Shown: positions 7,342 through 16,911, counted from the first letter of the stretch. The stretch: 64,000 nt of DNA from Arthrobacter sp. MYb214 (GCF_002979865.1 NZ_PCPZ01000001.1:62001-126000); one strand, 5' to 3'. The notes: generated from the letters alone by a model not told the origin. Program-made: numbers and translations.

Positions 7342-7980
7342 ATGTCTGGAATATTTGCCGGCGGCAAGAGCTACCGTGCCCGCATTGCGGCCACGGGCGC
7401 CGGTTCGCTGCTCGCGCTGGCCGTGCTGGCCGGATGCAGCACCGCTGCGGCACCCGTTGCGCAGCCCGAGCCTACGGTGGTTGCAGCAGAGGACACCGGT
7501 CAGTTCCTCGCCGACCTTGGACTGGAAGGACTCGACGCCAAGGCGGCCATCGACCGGCTCGATCGCTTGCCACAGGAGCAGCGGCCGGAGAACTTCACTG
7601 CCATGGTGCAGCCAACGCAGCTGGTGCTGGCCGATGCGTCGGGACGCACCGCGAACCTGCCGCTGCCGGAAGGCCAGTACTATCTTTCGGCCGCGCCCTA
7701 TGTGGACCAGACGCACAGCTGCCATTTCCATAGCCTCACCACCTGCCTTGGGCAGCTGCAAGGCAAGGAAGTGGGGGTCAAGGCCGTGAACGCCGAGACC
7801 GGGGAGGTGCTGGTGGACCAGGGCATGGAAACCTTCGACAACGGATTCATCGGCCTCTGGGTTCCGCGGGGAATCACGGTGGACCTTGAATTCATCTACC
7901 AGGGGAAGAGCGCCAAGACCACGGTGTCCACCGCCGGGCAGTCCAGCGCAACCTGCCTGACGGAGCTGCGGCTGGTCTAG
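7342..7980 (+). CDS. CueP-like copper-binding lipoprotein
   Basis: This 212-residue protein has a lipobox (VLAGC, Cys32). The mature part matches the CueP family: FLADLGLEGLDAKAAIDRLD, then QYYLSAAPYVDQTHSCHFHS with LTTCLG, then DNGFIGLWVPRG, and a C-terminal ATCLTELRL. Cys127, Cys135 and Cys205 with His125, His128 and His130 correspond to the CueP metal site. In Salmonella CueP is periplasmic and supplies copper to SodCII; in Gram-positive bacteria a lipid-anchored form would act at the outer membrane face. It ends the copper trio and is followed by a strong terminator. Confidence 0.88.
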   Translation: MSGIFAGGKSYRARIAATGAGSLLALAVLAGCSTAAAPVAQPEPTVVAAEDTGQFLADLGLEGLDAKAAIDRLDRLPQEQRPENFTAMVQPTQLVLADASGRTANLPLPEGQYYLSAAPYVDQTHSCHFHSLTTCLGQLQGKEVGVKAVNAETGEVLVDQGMETFDNGFIGLWVPRGITVDLEFIYQGKSAKTTVSTAGQSSATCLTELRLV

Positions 7981-8009
7981 GGCCAGCGGCCGCGGACAGC
8001 GCGCAAACG

Positions 8010-8051
8010 GACTCGGGCCTGCAACCACGAAGGTGGTTGCAGGCCCGAGTC
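8010..8051. terminator. Bidirectional hairpin terminator
   Basis: A perfect 19-bp inverted repeat with a 4-nt loop lies between the CueP-like gene (+) and the RND pump gene (-), which converge here. Confidence 0.85.
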
Positions 8052-8067
8052 ATGGCGTCGCCAAAGC

Positions 8068-11000
8068 CTAGTCGTTGGGCTTGGGCGGTGCCTGCTTCAT
8101 CAGCTCTTCGAAGGCCCGGCGTTCCTTGCGCGAGACCGGGATCTGGCCGGTCAACGGGTTGACGACCTGGCCAGCGGCTTCGGCAGGCGCGGGCTTAGCC
8201 GCGGGGCTCTTCCCGGCATCTGCGGTCTTCGAGGCCTCCGTGGCCGCGGCTTCTGGCGCAGCGCCCGGAACGATCTTGGCGCTGGCGCTGTCCATCGCCC
8301 GGGACAGGTCCTGGGCAGCGATATGCTGCTGCGCCGAATGCTTGCGCGCGCGGCGGGCCTTGGCGTTCTTCTCCTTGCGGGACTCGACCAAGCGGTAGAG
8401 CACCGGCACCAGGATCAAGGTGAGCACGGTGGACGAGACCAGGCCGCCGATCACCACCACGGCCAGCGGCTGGGAGATGAATCCGGACTGGCCGGTCAGG
8501 CCCAGGCCCATCGGCACCAGCGCGAAGATGGTAGCCAGGGCGGTCATCAGGATCGGGCGCAGGCGCTGGCGGGCGCCGTGCATGATGGCATCCTCCAGGG
8601 ACATGGCCGGTCGCTCGGCGCTGTCCTGGCGGTACTGGTTGATCAAGTCGATCAGCACAATCGCGTTGGTCACCACGATGCCCACCAGCATCAGCATGCC
8701 GATCAGCGAAGGCAAACCCAGCGGGATCCCCGAGATCAGCAGCAGGCCGATAGCGCCGGTCGCCGCGAAGGGAATCGAGACCAGCAGGATCAGCGGCTGG
8801 ATCAGCGACTTGAAGGTGGCCACCATGATCACGTAGACAATCGCGATGGCTGCCAGCAGCGCCAGGTACAGCTGGTTGAAGGACTCGGCCTGCTCGGTTG
8901 CCGCGCCGCCGATCTCCGCGGTGGCGCCCTCGGGCAGCTGCACCGAGTCCAGGCTCGCGGCGACGTCCTTGGACACCTCTCCGAGCATGTTCTCCACCGG
9001 AGCCAGGGTGACCGTAGCGATACGCTCGCCGTTGGAGGTGGTGACCTGCTGGACCACCTTGGCACGCTCAACGGTGGCCAGATCCTGCAGTTCCCTGATG
9101 CCGGTGGCGGTAGGGATCTGCAGCTCGCGCAGCTTCGCCAGGCTGTCCAGATCCATCCCCTCGCCGATCTGCACCGTCATGTCGGTGTAGTCCAGGCGCA
9201 AGGTGCCTGCCGGAACAGGGGAGACCTGCGAAGCGACCATGCCAGCGAGCTGAGTCTCGGTCAATCCCGCCTCGGCAGCCTTCTGCGCATCGATATCGAT
9301 GGACACCTGCTCGCGTTCGGCAGAGAGGTTATCGGAGATTTCGGTGACGTTCGCGGTACCTTCCAGTGCTTCGCGCATCGTGGAGGTCGCCTCGCGCAGG
9401 ATCCCCTCGTCCGGGGCCTTGATCTCGATGGTGACATCGCTGGACATCATGGCCGAGGAGTTCGAGCCGAAGCTCAGGTCCAGGTCCTCGGCCAGGTCCA
9501 GGCCTTCCACCTGCTCGCGAACCGTGTTCGTCAGCGCTTCCTGGTCGGCATCGGCATCGGTGATCACGGTGAAGCTTGCGGTATCCGAGCCGGAGGAGAA
9601 CATGGCAGCCATGCCGCTGGCGGTGCCCACGGTCAGCTGGACATCTTCGATTCCCTCGATATCAGCGAGCCCGGTCTCGATCTTTGCCGCTTGCTTTTCG
9701 GTGGTTTCCATGGAGGTGCCCGAAGGCATCTTGGCGGTGATGGAAATGGAGTTCTCGCCGGTGGAGCCCAGCAGGTTGGTGTTCAGCAGCGGGGTCATGG
9801 CCACGGTGCCGGCAAGAACCAGCACCGATGCCAGCAAGGTGATGACCGGGTGCTTCTGGGTCCCCTCCAGCACCGGAATGTAGGCACGCTGCAACCACGA
9901 CTTGTCTTCGGCCACATGCACGGTATGGGTTTCGCCGCTGCCCGGGCGGTGCGGCAGGAACCAGTACGCCAGTACCGGAACAATGGTCAGCGATACCAGC
10001 AGCGACGCCAGCAGCGCGATGGTCATGGTCAGCGCGAACGGGCTGAACAGTTCGCCGGCCATGCCGCCCACCAGGGCGATCGGCAAGAAGACCGCCACGG
10101 TGGTCAGGGTCGCCGCGGTAATGGCGCCGGCCACTTCCTTGACCGCCAGCAGGATCGACTGAGCCTTGGATTCGCCATGGGACAGGTGGCGCTTGATGTT
10201 CTCGATCACCACAATCGAGTCATCCACCACGCGGCCAATGGAAATGGTCAATGCGCCCAAGGTGAGCATGTTCAGCGTGTATCCAAAGGCATTCATCCCG
10301 ATGAAGGTGGCCATCAGGGACAGCGGGATGGAGATCGCGGTGACCAGGGTGGAGCGTACCGAGAACAGGAACACCAAGATGATGATTACCGCGAAGCCCA
10401 GGCCCAGGGCGCCTTCCAGCGCCAGGTGCTTGATCGAGTCCTCGATGAAGGGTGCCTGGTCGAAGATCGTGGTCAAGGTGGCCTTGTGGCCCAGCTCTGA
10501 CTCCAGCTCGGCAAGCATTGCGGTGACCGCGTGCGAAATGGCTACCGTGTCTCCATCGGGAGTCTTGGTGACCTGGATGGACAGGGTCTCCTCGCCGTTG
10601 GTGCGGGTAATGCTGGTGGCCTCATCGGCCTTGACGGAGACCTCGGCGACGTCCTTGAGCAGCACCGGACCGCCATCGGTGACCAGCGGGATCTCCTTGA
10701 TGGCCTCCAAACTGTCCGGGGTGGAGCCGGCGATGACCGGCAGTTCCAGGCCATCGACGTCCATGTTGCCAATGGGCATGGGGGAGCCGGCGTTCTCGAT
10801 GCCGTCCTTCAGATCCGTGACGGCCAAGCCGGCATCGCGCATCTGGTCGTCTTTCGGGATCACCGCAATGTGCTGGGAGGCGCCACCGGAGACCGAGGCC
10901 TCGCGGACCCCCTCGATCTTCTGCAGCTTGGGCAGGGTCAGGCGCTCCACGTCGTCGTTGAGCGCTTCCAGGGACTGGTCCGAGGAGACGGCCAGGGCCA

Positions 11001-11415
11001 GGACCGGGAAGTCCGCGATGGAGCCGGCGAAGGCGGTAGGCTCGACATCCTCGGGAAGCTGGGCCTTGGAATTGGCAATGGCCCGTTCCACCTGGGTCCG
11101 GGCACGGTCCATGTCCGTGCCGTATTCGAAGGTCAGCGAGATGCGGGTGAAGCCGGTCTGCGAGGTAGCGGTGGAGGATTCCAGGCCCTCAACTGCCTGC
11201 AAAGCGGTTTCCAGCGGTTCGGCCACCTGCTCGTCGATCACCTCGGGGCTGGAGCCCATTTGGGTTGCCATGACCGAGATCTGGGGGAATTCCAGGGCGG
11301 GGATCAGCTCCTGCTTGAGCGATCCCATGGAAATCACGCCGAAGACGGCGGCGAAAACCGTGATGAGCGCAATGAGCGCCCGGTTTTTCAATGACAAGAT
11401 GGCCAAGCGCTGCAT
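8068..11415 (-). CDS. RND-superfamily efflux transporter (AcrB/SwrC-like)
   Basis: This 1115-residue inner-membrane pump is of the length usual for single-subunit RND permeases plus a tail. It has a first transmembrane helix near residue 10-30, a large extracytoplasmic domain, a transmembrane bundle with the proton-relay acidic pair D398/D399 in IGRVVDDSIVVIENIK, a second large loop (about 550-850) and a second bundle. The C-terminal 110 residues are charged then Ala/Pro-rich and probably cytoplasmic. Gram-positive relatives such as SwrC export surfactants or lipids. No adaptor or outer-membrane partner is encoded nearby, as expected for a Gram-positive host. The substrate is unknown. Confidence 0.9.
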   Translation of the reverse strand: MQRLAILSLKNRALIALITVFAAVFGVISMGSLKQELIPALEFPQISVMATQMGSSPEVIDEQVAEPLETALQAVEGLESSTATSQTGFTRISLTFEYGTDMDRARTQVERAIANSKAQLPEDVEPTAFAGSIADFPVLALAVSSDQSLEALNDDVERLTLPKLQKIEGVREASVSGGASQHIAVIPKDDQMRDAGLAVTDLKDGIENAGSPMPIGNMDVDGLELPVIAGSTPDSLEAIKEIPLVTDGGPVLLKDVAEVSVKADEATSITRTNGEETLSIQVTKTPDGDTVAISHAVTAMLAELESELGHKATLTTIFDQAPFIEDSIKHLALEGALGLGFAVIIILVFLFSVRSTLVTAISIPLSLMATFIGMNAFGYTLNMLTLGALTISIGRVVDDSIVVIENIKRHLSHGESKAQSILLAVKEVAGAITAATLTTVAVFLPIALVGGMAGELFSPFALTMTIALLASLLVSLTIVPVLAYWFLPHRPGSGETHTVHVAEDKSWLQRAYIPVLEGTQKHPVITLLASVLVLAGTVAMTPLLNTNLLGSTGENSISITAKMPSGTSMETTEKQAAKIETGLADIEGIEDVQLTVGTASGMAAMFSSGSDTASFTVITDADADQEALTNTVREQVEGLDLAEDLDLSFGSNSSAMMSSDVTIEIKAPDEGILREATSTMREALEGTANVTEISDNLSAEREQVSIDIDAQKAAEAGLTETQLAGMVASQVSPVPAGTLRLDYTDMTVQIGEGMDLDSLAKLRELQIPTATGIRELQDLATVERAKVVQQVTTSNGERIATVTLAPVENMLGEVSKDVAASLDSVQLPEGATAEIGGAATEQAESFNQLYLALLAAIAIVYVIMVATFKSLIQPLILLVSIPFAATGAIGLLLISGIPLGLPSLIGMLMLVGIVVTNAIVLIDLINQYRQDSAERPAMSLEDAIMHGARQRLRPILMTALATIFALVPMGLGLTGQSGFISQPLAVVVIGGLVSSTVLTLILVPVLYRLVESRKEKNAKARRARKHSAQQHIAAQDLSRAMDSASAKIVPGAAPEAAATEASKTADAGKSPAAKPAPAEAAGQVVNPLTGQIPVSRKERRAFEELMKQAPPKPND

Positions 11416-11665
11416 GCGGGTGTGGTCCTAGCTGTGTCGCAGTGGGAGGGGCTGATCTCAACTTTAGTTGGTTGCCATTGCTCAACAGTCACCGGGAGAT
11501 GTAAAGCACGCAAAATCATCCCAATGGATTACCCCGAAGCTGCCTGGGGCCCGCCCGCCCGCACGTGCCCATGCTGCCGATGGCGCGGCGCGCGCAGCGC
11601 TGCTGGAGCGCCTGCCCGATTCTTAGGGAAGGCGGTGGCTGGTGGCCGCATGGAATACTGGGGAC

Positions 11666-11944
11666 ATGAGTCTGCAGATGCCGATTGCGGTGCAAGCCAC
11701 CGCGCAGCAAGGGATCCGGCGGCTAATCAGGATCCGGTACCGCTATTTCAGCTACGCCCTGCGCTACGCCGACGGGCGGGAAGTCTCCGGCCTGGGCTGG
11801 GCCGAGGCCGATAAATTGCTGCAAGGGCACCGGTATCCCGCCGATGCCTCGTGCACGCGCCACGGCGCCGAACGCCATTGCCCCGACCTTGGCGCCGGTG
11901 CCTGGGTGGACTACCCCTACGGCGAGCCGCTGGACCGGCCATAG
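11666..11944 (+). CDS. Hypothetical small protein
   Basis: This 92-residue frame starts MSLQMPIAVQ, has a basic, aromatic middle (IRIRYRYFSYALRYADG) and two cysteines near the end. It has no signal peptide or recognised domain. An upstream in-frame ATG at 11642 is possible. A strong hairpin lies downstream and the codon pattern looks coding, but the function is unknown. Confidence 0.55.
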   Translation: MSLQMPIAVQATAQQGIRRLIRIRYRYFSYALRYADGREVSGLGWAEADKLLQGHRYPADASCTRHGAERHCPDLGAGAWVDYPYGEPLDRP

Positions 11945-11966
11945 CCCGACCAGTGCCCGAATACGC

Positions 11967-12000
11967 GAGAACCGCCCACCAAAGCTGGTGGGCGGTTCTC
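11967..12000. terminator. Bidirectional hairpin terminator
   Basis: A perfect 15-bp stem (GAGAACCGCCCACCA and its complement) with an aagc loop lies between the small plus-strand gene and the 3' end of mqo. Confidence 0.85.
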
Positions 12001-12014
12001 ATTGTGCTTGGTGC

Positions 12015-13502
12015 CTACAGTCCCAGGGACTTGTCGGTGGCTGCCTTGACCTCAGCGTAGAGTGCTGGGTTCTCGTTCAGCTTCTGGCCGTAGGAAGGAA
12101 TCATGTCCTTGAGCTTCGACTCCCAGCCTGCGAACTGCTTGGGGAAGCAGCGCGACAGCAGCCCGACCATGATCGGGGTAGCGGTCGAAGCGCCTGGCGA
12201 AGCGCCGAGCAGGCCGGAGATCGAGCCGTCCGAGGAGGTGATGACCTCGGTGCCGAACTGCAGCACGCCGCCCTTCTTGGCATCCTTCTTGATGACCTGC
12301 ACGCGCTGGCCAGCGGTGATCAGCTCCCACTTGGAACCATCTGCATCCGGGAAGTACTCGGCCAGCGCCTCGTCCTTCTTGGAGCGGGACTTGAGAACTT
12401 CCTTGATCAGGTAAGTGGTCAGATCCAGGTTGTCCTTGCCTACAGCCAGCATCGGGATGATGTTGTGCGGACGCAGGGACAACGGGAGATCCAGCTGGCC
12501 GGTGGACTTCAGGAAGTTCATCGAGAAGCCGGCGTAGGGGCCGAACATCAGCGAGCGCTTGCCGTCGACAAAGCGGGTATCCAGGTGCGGTACCGACATG
12601 GGAGGAGCGCCCACCGAAGCCTGGCCGTAGACCTTGGCGTGGTGCTGGTTGATGACGGTCTCATCGGTGCAGCGCAGGAACTGACCGGAGACCGGGAAGC
12701 CGCCGAAGCCCTTGATCTCGTCGATGCCGGCCTTCTGCAGCAGCGGCAGTGCGCCACCGCCGGCACCGACGAACACGAACTTGGCCTTGACGTTCTTGAC
12801 TGCGCCCGAAGCGTTGTCCTTGACGCTCAGTTCCCAGCCGGCGCCCGAACGCTTGATGCCCTTGACCTTGTGGCCGTAGTTCACCGAGGCGCCAGCGGCG
12901 CCCAGCGAGTCGGTCAGGTCCCGGGTCAGGCGGCCGAAGTCGACATCGGTACCGGAGGCAACGCGGGATGCGGCAACCTTCTGCGAGGCATCGCGGCCCT
13001 TGGCCACCAGCGGGGTCCACTGGTTGATGGTGTCCAGGTCGTTGGTGATTTCCAGTTCCTCGAACAACGCATTGGGCTTCAGTGCCTCGTAGCGGGTCTG
13101 CAGGTACTTGGAGTGGTCCTCGCCGATGACGAAGGACATATGCGGCAGGGCGTTGATGAAGCTGTTGTCGGCAACGCGGTTGTTCTCGACGGCCCACGAG
13201 TAGAACTGGCGGGAAACCTGGAACTGCTCGTTGATGCCAATGGCCTTGGCCGGATCGACCGATCCGTCAGCCTTGGCAGCGGTGTAGTTCAATTCGCACA
13301 GTGCCGAGTGGCCGGTACCTGCGTTGTTCCAAGGGGAGGAGGATTCCTGCCCGGCCTTGTCCAGGTTCTCGAAAAGACCAATGGACCAGGTTGGTTCCAG
13401 CTGGTTGATCATGGTGCCAAGGGTGGCACTCATGATGCCGGCACCGATTAGTACTACGTCAAAAGATTCGGTTGACGTTTCAGAAGGCACGAGGATCTCC
13501 AT
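12015..13502 (-). CDS. mqo: Malate:quinone oxidoreductase
   Basis: This 495-residue peripheral membrane flavoprotein oxidises malate to oxaloacetate and passes electrons to the quinone pool, bypassing NAD-linked malate dehydrogenase. The N-terminal FAD-binding Rossmann motif is [14 protein letters not shown] (residues 16-29). Family-typical blocks include [29 protein letters not shown] and FGPYAGFS, and length and domain order match Mqo. It is monocistronic, ending at a bidirectional terminator. The promoter region carries a TTAACG/TATAGG pair and a 17-bp palindrome that overlaps the -35 box. Confidence 0.96.
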   Translation of the reverse strand: MEILVPSETSTESFDVVLIGAGIMSATLGTMINQLEPTWSIGLFENLDKAGQESSSPWNNAGTGHSALCELNYTAAKADGSVDPAKAIGINEQFQVSRQFYSWAVENNRVADNSFINALPHMSFVIGEDHSKYLQTRYEALKPNALFEELEITNDLDTINQWTPLVAKGRDASQKVAASRVASGTDVDFGRLTRDLTDSLGAAGASVNYGHKVKGIKRSGAGWELSVKDNASGAVKNVKAKFVFVGAGGGALPLLQKAGIDEIKGFGGFPVSGQFLRCTDETVINQHHAKVYGQASVGAPPMSVPHLDTRFVDGKRSLMFGPYAGFSMNFLKSTGQLDLPLSLRPHNIIPMLAVGKDNLDLTTYLIKEVLKSRSKKDEALAEYFPDADGSKWELITAGQRVQVIKKDAKKGGVLQFGTEVITSSDGSISGLLGASPGASTATPIMVGLLSRCFPKQFAGWESKLKDMIPSYGQKLNENPALYAEVKAATDKSLGL

Positions 13503-13535
13503 CGACAGTGATACTTTGCTCTCTCCCAGAGTAGA

Positions 13536-13576
13536 CCTATATCCCCGGGGGTTAGAAATCGTTAACTGGGTTAACG
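13536..13576 (-). promoter_or_regulatory. mqo promoter with overlapping palindrome
   Basis: On the minus strand a TTAACG -35 (13565-13560) and a TATAGG -10 (13541-13536) are separated by 18 bp. A perfect 7-bp inverted repeat (CGTTAAC-tgg-GTTAACG, 13560-13576) includes the -35 box, placing it where a repressor or a class II activator could act. The cognate regulator is not known. Confidence 0.5.
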
Positions 13577-13580
13577 GTCA

Positions 13581-15425
13581 CTAACTTGAGATAGACGGCG
13601 AGTTTGCCATCTGCACATCCGCGTAGCACTCATTGAGCATCGGCGAGGGCGGATAGAAGGTGACGTTGCCGTTAAACGCCAGCGCAGAGATCGGAAAGAC
13701 CAGTGGGAGCGCGGGCAGATCCGCGTTCAGGGTCTTGAGGATATCGGCATAGGCGGCGGTCCGTTCCTCCCCGGAAGGGATGGAACGGGCCAGCATGATC
13801 TGTGAGTCAAGTAACGTCGAGGTGTATCCGAACTCATTCTCCTTGGCCGCCAAAATGCCGGAAAGGAAGTCGTCTGCCGAACGGTAGCCGCCGGAGAAGC
13901 CCAGCAGGTGCAGTCCCTCGAAGTCCTTGGACTGCACGGTCTGCACGTAGCCGTCGGTCCATGCAATCGGGCGCGGCTTGATGCGGATCCCCACTGCGGC
14001 GAGGTCCTCGGCGATCTGCGCGAAAGTGCGTTCAGGCAGCGGCAGGTAGTTGCGCGAAACCTGCAGCGGGTAGGCGAACTCGATCTGTTCGCCCTTGTAA
14101 CCCAACTCGGCCAGCAAGGTCTTGGCCTTCGACGCATCGTGGTTCGGCGTATCTTCCGGTGCCGGAATGCTCAAGGCAGAGGGCAAGAGGGTCGAAGCGT
14201 GCTTGGACCCTTGCAGGAACAGCTTCTCAGCCAGCGAGCTGCGGTTGACCGCGTGCGCAATGGCCATGCGGAATTCCGGCTTGGCCAGCCACTTATTGCG
14301 CTGGTTCATGCCGAGGTAGAGCACGGAGAAGGGATCGCGCTGGACAACCACCTTGGCATTGCGCACCAGGGTGCGCATGATGTCCACCGAGACCATGTCG
14401 AAGCCGTCGATTTCATCGGCCAGCAGCGCGCCTTCGCGGTTGTAGGGCGAAGGAACAGCAGAGATCAGCGCAACCTCGGGATGCGCGGTGTTATTGGACA
14501 GCCGCGGTTGATTCCAATAGTCCTTGAAGATCTCCAGACGCACCACATTGTCCTCATGGGAAACGAAAGTGTATGGCCCGGTACCCACCGGGTGGGTGGA
14601 GAGCGACTCGGCCGGGTTCTGCCCGGGACCGCCGGTCAACGCGCTGGGCGCGGCAATGGCCATGCCCGGCAACGTCAGCGCTTCGATCAGCCCTGGCAGC
14701 CGGCGGCGCAGATTCAAGGCGACCAGGTACTTGCCGGTTGCCTTGACTGATTCGAAATAGCTTGCGGAACCGGCTGCGGACTTGCCCTCGAAGAGCTTGG
14801 TGTCGAACTTCTTGGTCAGCTCTTCAAGCTGCTTGGTGCGCAGCTGCTGGGTGGCCAGTTCCTCTTCGCTGGCGTCGGCAGCGCTCTTGAACTCTTCTTC
14901 AAGTTCCTTAGCCGTTGGAAGCTTGGGGATGTCGCTGTCGAAGTGGAAAACATTGGCAAAGCCCTGGCTGGATGAAGCGCGCAGCTGCGGAGACAAGTTT
15001 TCCCAGCGGTTGAAGTTGGCGACAACTGCTTCTGCGGTCAATTCGGTGCCGTCGTGGAAGAGCACGCCTTCGCGCAGGGTGAAGGTGTAGCGCAAGCCAT
15101 CAGGGCTTTCGGTCCAGGATTCGGCCAGGCCCGCTACGGCGCCACCGGTATCGGGATCGATATCGACCAGCGTCTCGTACACCTGGCGGGTGATCCGGAA
15201 GGATTCGTTATCCGCCACGATGGCCGGATCGAGCTTGACCGGGGGAGCGGCTGCTGCCAGGCGCAGGGTCCGGGGAATGCGCGGCGCACTGGCCGAGGCT
15301 GAGGGCGAAGCGGAAGCCGCGGGCCCTGGCTTTCCGGTGCAGGCGGTCAGTGCCAGTGCGGTAGTCGCCAATGTACCGGTCAGCAATGCGCGTCGTGATA
15401 CGAGTTTCAATGGCAATTCGGGCAC
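13581..15425 (-). CDS. ABC transporter substrate-binding lipoprotein, SBP family 5 (peptide/nickel type)
   Basis: This 614-residue exported protein starts with GTG and has a signal peptide containing SRRALLTGT (Tat-like) and lipobox ALTAC (Cys29). The mature protein follows the SBP_bac_5 pattern: NESFRITRQVYETLVDIDP, LAESWTESPDGLRYTFTLRE and VLFHDGTELTAEAVVANF near the N-terminus, and RMAIAHAVNRSSLAEKLF in the middle. Such proteins capture oligopeptides, nickel chelates or other solutes. No permease or ATPase gene is adjacent, so it is an orphan that probably uses a transporter encoded elsewhere. It is followed by mqo on the same strand. Confidence 0.9.
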   Translation of the reverse strand: MPELPLKLVSRRALLTGTLATTALALTACTGKPGPAASASPSASASAPRIPRTLRLAAAAPPVKLDPAIVADNESFRITRQVYETLVDIDPDTGGAVAGLAESWTESPDGLRYTFTLREGVLFHDGTELTAEAVVANFNRWENLSPQLRASSSQGFANVFHFDSDIPKLPTAKELEEEFKSAADASEEELATQQLRTKQLEELTKKFDTKLFEGKSAAGSASYFESVKATGKYLVALNLRRRLPGLIEALTLPGMAIAAPSALTGGPGQNPAESLSTHPVGTGPYTFVSHEDNVVRLEIFKDYWNQPRLSNNTAHPEVALISAVPSPYNREGALLADEIDGFDMVSVDIMRTLVRNAKVVVQRDPFSVLYLGMNQRNKWLAKPEFRMAIAHAVNRSSLAEKLFLQGSKHASTLLPSALSIPAPEDTPNHDASKAKTLLAELGYKGEQIEFAYPLQVSRNYLPLPERTFAQIAEDLAAVGIRIKPRPIAWTDGYVQTVQSKDFEGLHLLGFSGGYRSADDFLSGILAAKENEFGYTSTLLDSQIMLARSIPSGEERTAAYADILKTLNADLPALPLVFPISALAFNGNVTFYPPSPMLNECYADVQMANSPSISS

Positions 15426-15526
15426 TGGGATGACTCATCTTCCTATGGCAGGCGGTACTGCTTCGCGCAGGGAACAAGCAAGTAAATGTGCGCAAAGGTA
15501 TTTATCAAAGATAGCGCACCACGGCC

Positions 15527-15558
15527 ACGGCTCCGGGAGCCAAAACTCCCGGAGCCGT
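15527..15558 (-). terminator. Hairpin terminator downstream of the dehydrogenase gene
   Basis: A perfect 13-bp stem (ACGGCTCCGGGAG and its complement) with a ccaaaa loop lies 18 bp past the stop of the minus-strand dehydrogenase gene and upstream of the solute-binding protein gene. Confidence 0.75.
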
Positions 15559-15575
15559 CAACTGTCGCTAAATTG

Positions 15576-16508
15576 TTAGCTGCGGTGCACGAGGTTCTCG
15601 CCGTCGTTGCCCGCGGCCCAGGCCTGCACCTGCTTCTTGAGCAACTTCACCATGCGCGGGAAGAACGCCTTGGTGTTGCCGCCGTTGTGGGGAATGACCA
15701 AGGCATTAGGGTGCTGCCACAATGGGTGATCGGACGGCAGGGGTTCTGGATCGAATACATCCGATGCCATATTCAAGCGGCCCGAAGCGACTTCTGCCAC
15801 GATTGCCTCGGTATCCACCACCGGGCCGCGAGCGACGTTGACCACGGTTGCACCGTCGGGAAGCTGGGCCAGCAGATCAGCGTCAACCAGATGATGGGTG
15901 GAATCGTTGAGCGGCACGATCAGGATCAGCACTTCGATCTCCGCCGCGCGCGCTGCGAGATCAGAAGTTGCGAAGACCTCGCCATGCTCATCGGTGCGGG
16001 CCGTGGAGCCGAAGCGCAGGAGGTTGACCTCGAAGGGCTCCAGGCGCTTGCGGATCTCTTCGCCGATGCCGCCCACGCCAACCAATGCCACCGTCCGATC
16101 AGCCAAGCCGGGCCACTGCTGGGGATTCCATCGGCCCTGCTGCTGATCTCGGACCGCGTGCGGGTAGCCGCGCAGGGATGCGATGGCCAGGCCGATGGCC
16201 ATCTCGGCGGTAGCCGCCGCGTGGACGCCGGCCGCGGTATTGATATCTGCGCGATCGCCAATCAGGTCAACCATTCCGTCGAAGCCGGTGGTCTGCGTCT
16301 GGACGATCTTGACGTTCGGTGCCTTGCGGATGTTCTTCAGCGTCTGGGGATTCGACATATAGGGAAGAATGGCAATGTCGATTTCTTCCAGCGCAGTTCC
16401 GGGGGTGCTCTCCAGGTCCCAGAGCACAGCTTTGAGGTTTTCCGGGATCGGACCGACCGCATCAATCAGATCTTGTGTCGGGAATGAAATCGTTCGTTGG
16501 GTGCTCAT
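15576..16508 (-). CDS. D-isomer-specific 2-hydroxyacid dehydrogenase
   Basis: This 310-residue NAD(P)-dependent oxidoreductase has the dinucleotide-binding motif VGVGGIG (about residues 143-149). The catalytic triad is Arg227 (NVARGPVVD), Glu255 (DVFDPEPLP) and His274 (IPHNGG). It lacks the regulatory C-terminal domain of SerA and looks closest to GhrA- or phosphonate-dehydrogenase-like members, so the substrate is open. Start ATG 16508 is preferred over 16523. It is a single gene with its own terminator. Confidence 0.88.
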   Translation of the reverse strand: MSTQRTISFPTQDLIDAVGPIPENLKAVLWDLESTPGTALEEIDIAILPYMSNPQTLKNIRKAPNVKIVQTQTTGFDGMVDLIGDRADINTAAGVHAAATAEMAIGLAIASLRGYPHAVRDQQQGRWNPQQWPGLADRTVALVGVGGIGEEIRKRLEPFEVNLLRFGSTARTDEHGEVFATSDLAARAAEIEVLILIVPLNDSTHHLVDADLLAQLPDGATVVNVARGPVVDTEAIVAEVASGRLNMASDVFDPEPLPSDHPLWQHPNALVIPHNGGNTKAFFPRMVKLLKKQVQAWAAGNDGENLVHRS

Positions 16509-16681
16509 GGAAACACTGTACAAACCCCATCCGCGCTTTGGTAGTAACCCCTAGTCATGTCCTGTAATGAAGGTCACCGCAGAATACTGGCCCCCGAATT
16601 TGCGCTGAGGGAAATTGCTGGTAAAGTTTTATCTCGTTGCGAAAGCGCGAAGCCCGAAAAGCTTCTAGAACATCGCAGCGG

Positions 16682-16754
16682 GCGCCTCTAGCTCAATTGG
16701 CAGAGCAAATGACTCTTAATCATTAGGTTCCGGGTTCAAGTCCCGGGGGGCGCA
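16682..16754 (+). tRNA. tRNA-Lys (anticodon CTT), copy 1, variant
   Basis: A 73-nt cloverleaf folds with acceptor GCGCCTC/GGGGCGC, a 7-nt anticodon loop CTCTTAA giving CTT, T-arm CCGGG-TTCAAGT-CCCGG and discriminator A. CCA is not encoded. It differs from copies 2 and 3 in the acceptor stem, D-loop and T-loop. Confidence 0.95.
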
Positions 16755-16803
16755 CGAACAATTTGTTCGGTTCACCAGACAACTTGTTTTCATAAATAAA
16801 TAC

Positions 16804-16876
16804 GCGCTTTTAGCTCAATTGGTAGAGCAAATGACTCTTAATCATTAGGTTCCGGGTTCGAGTCCCGGAGGGCGCA
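16804..16876 (+). tRNA. tRNA-Lys (anticodon CTT), copy 2
   Basis: A 73-nt cloverleaf folds with acceptor GCGCTTT/AGGGCGC, anticodon loop CTCTTAA and T-loop TTCGAGT. It is identical in sequence to copy 3 and is followed by an intrinsic terminator. Confidence 0.95.
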
Positions 16877-16883
16877 CAAAACA

Positions 16884-16911
16884 AAGGTCAGGCTTCGGTC
16901 TGGCCTTTTTT
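16884..16911 (+). terminator. Intrinsic terminator after tRNA-Lys copies 1-2
   Basis: An 8-bp stem (AAGGTCAG / CTGGCCTT, one G-T pair) is followed by a run of six T. It ends the transcript of the first two tRNA genes. Confidence 0.85.

Noticed and set aside
8323-10500. A 725-codon open frame on the plus strand inside the RND pump gene
   Set aside because: It is the antisense shadow of a clearly recognised RND transporter; its composition is His/Gln/Arg-rich and no domain is visible.
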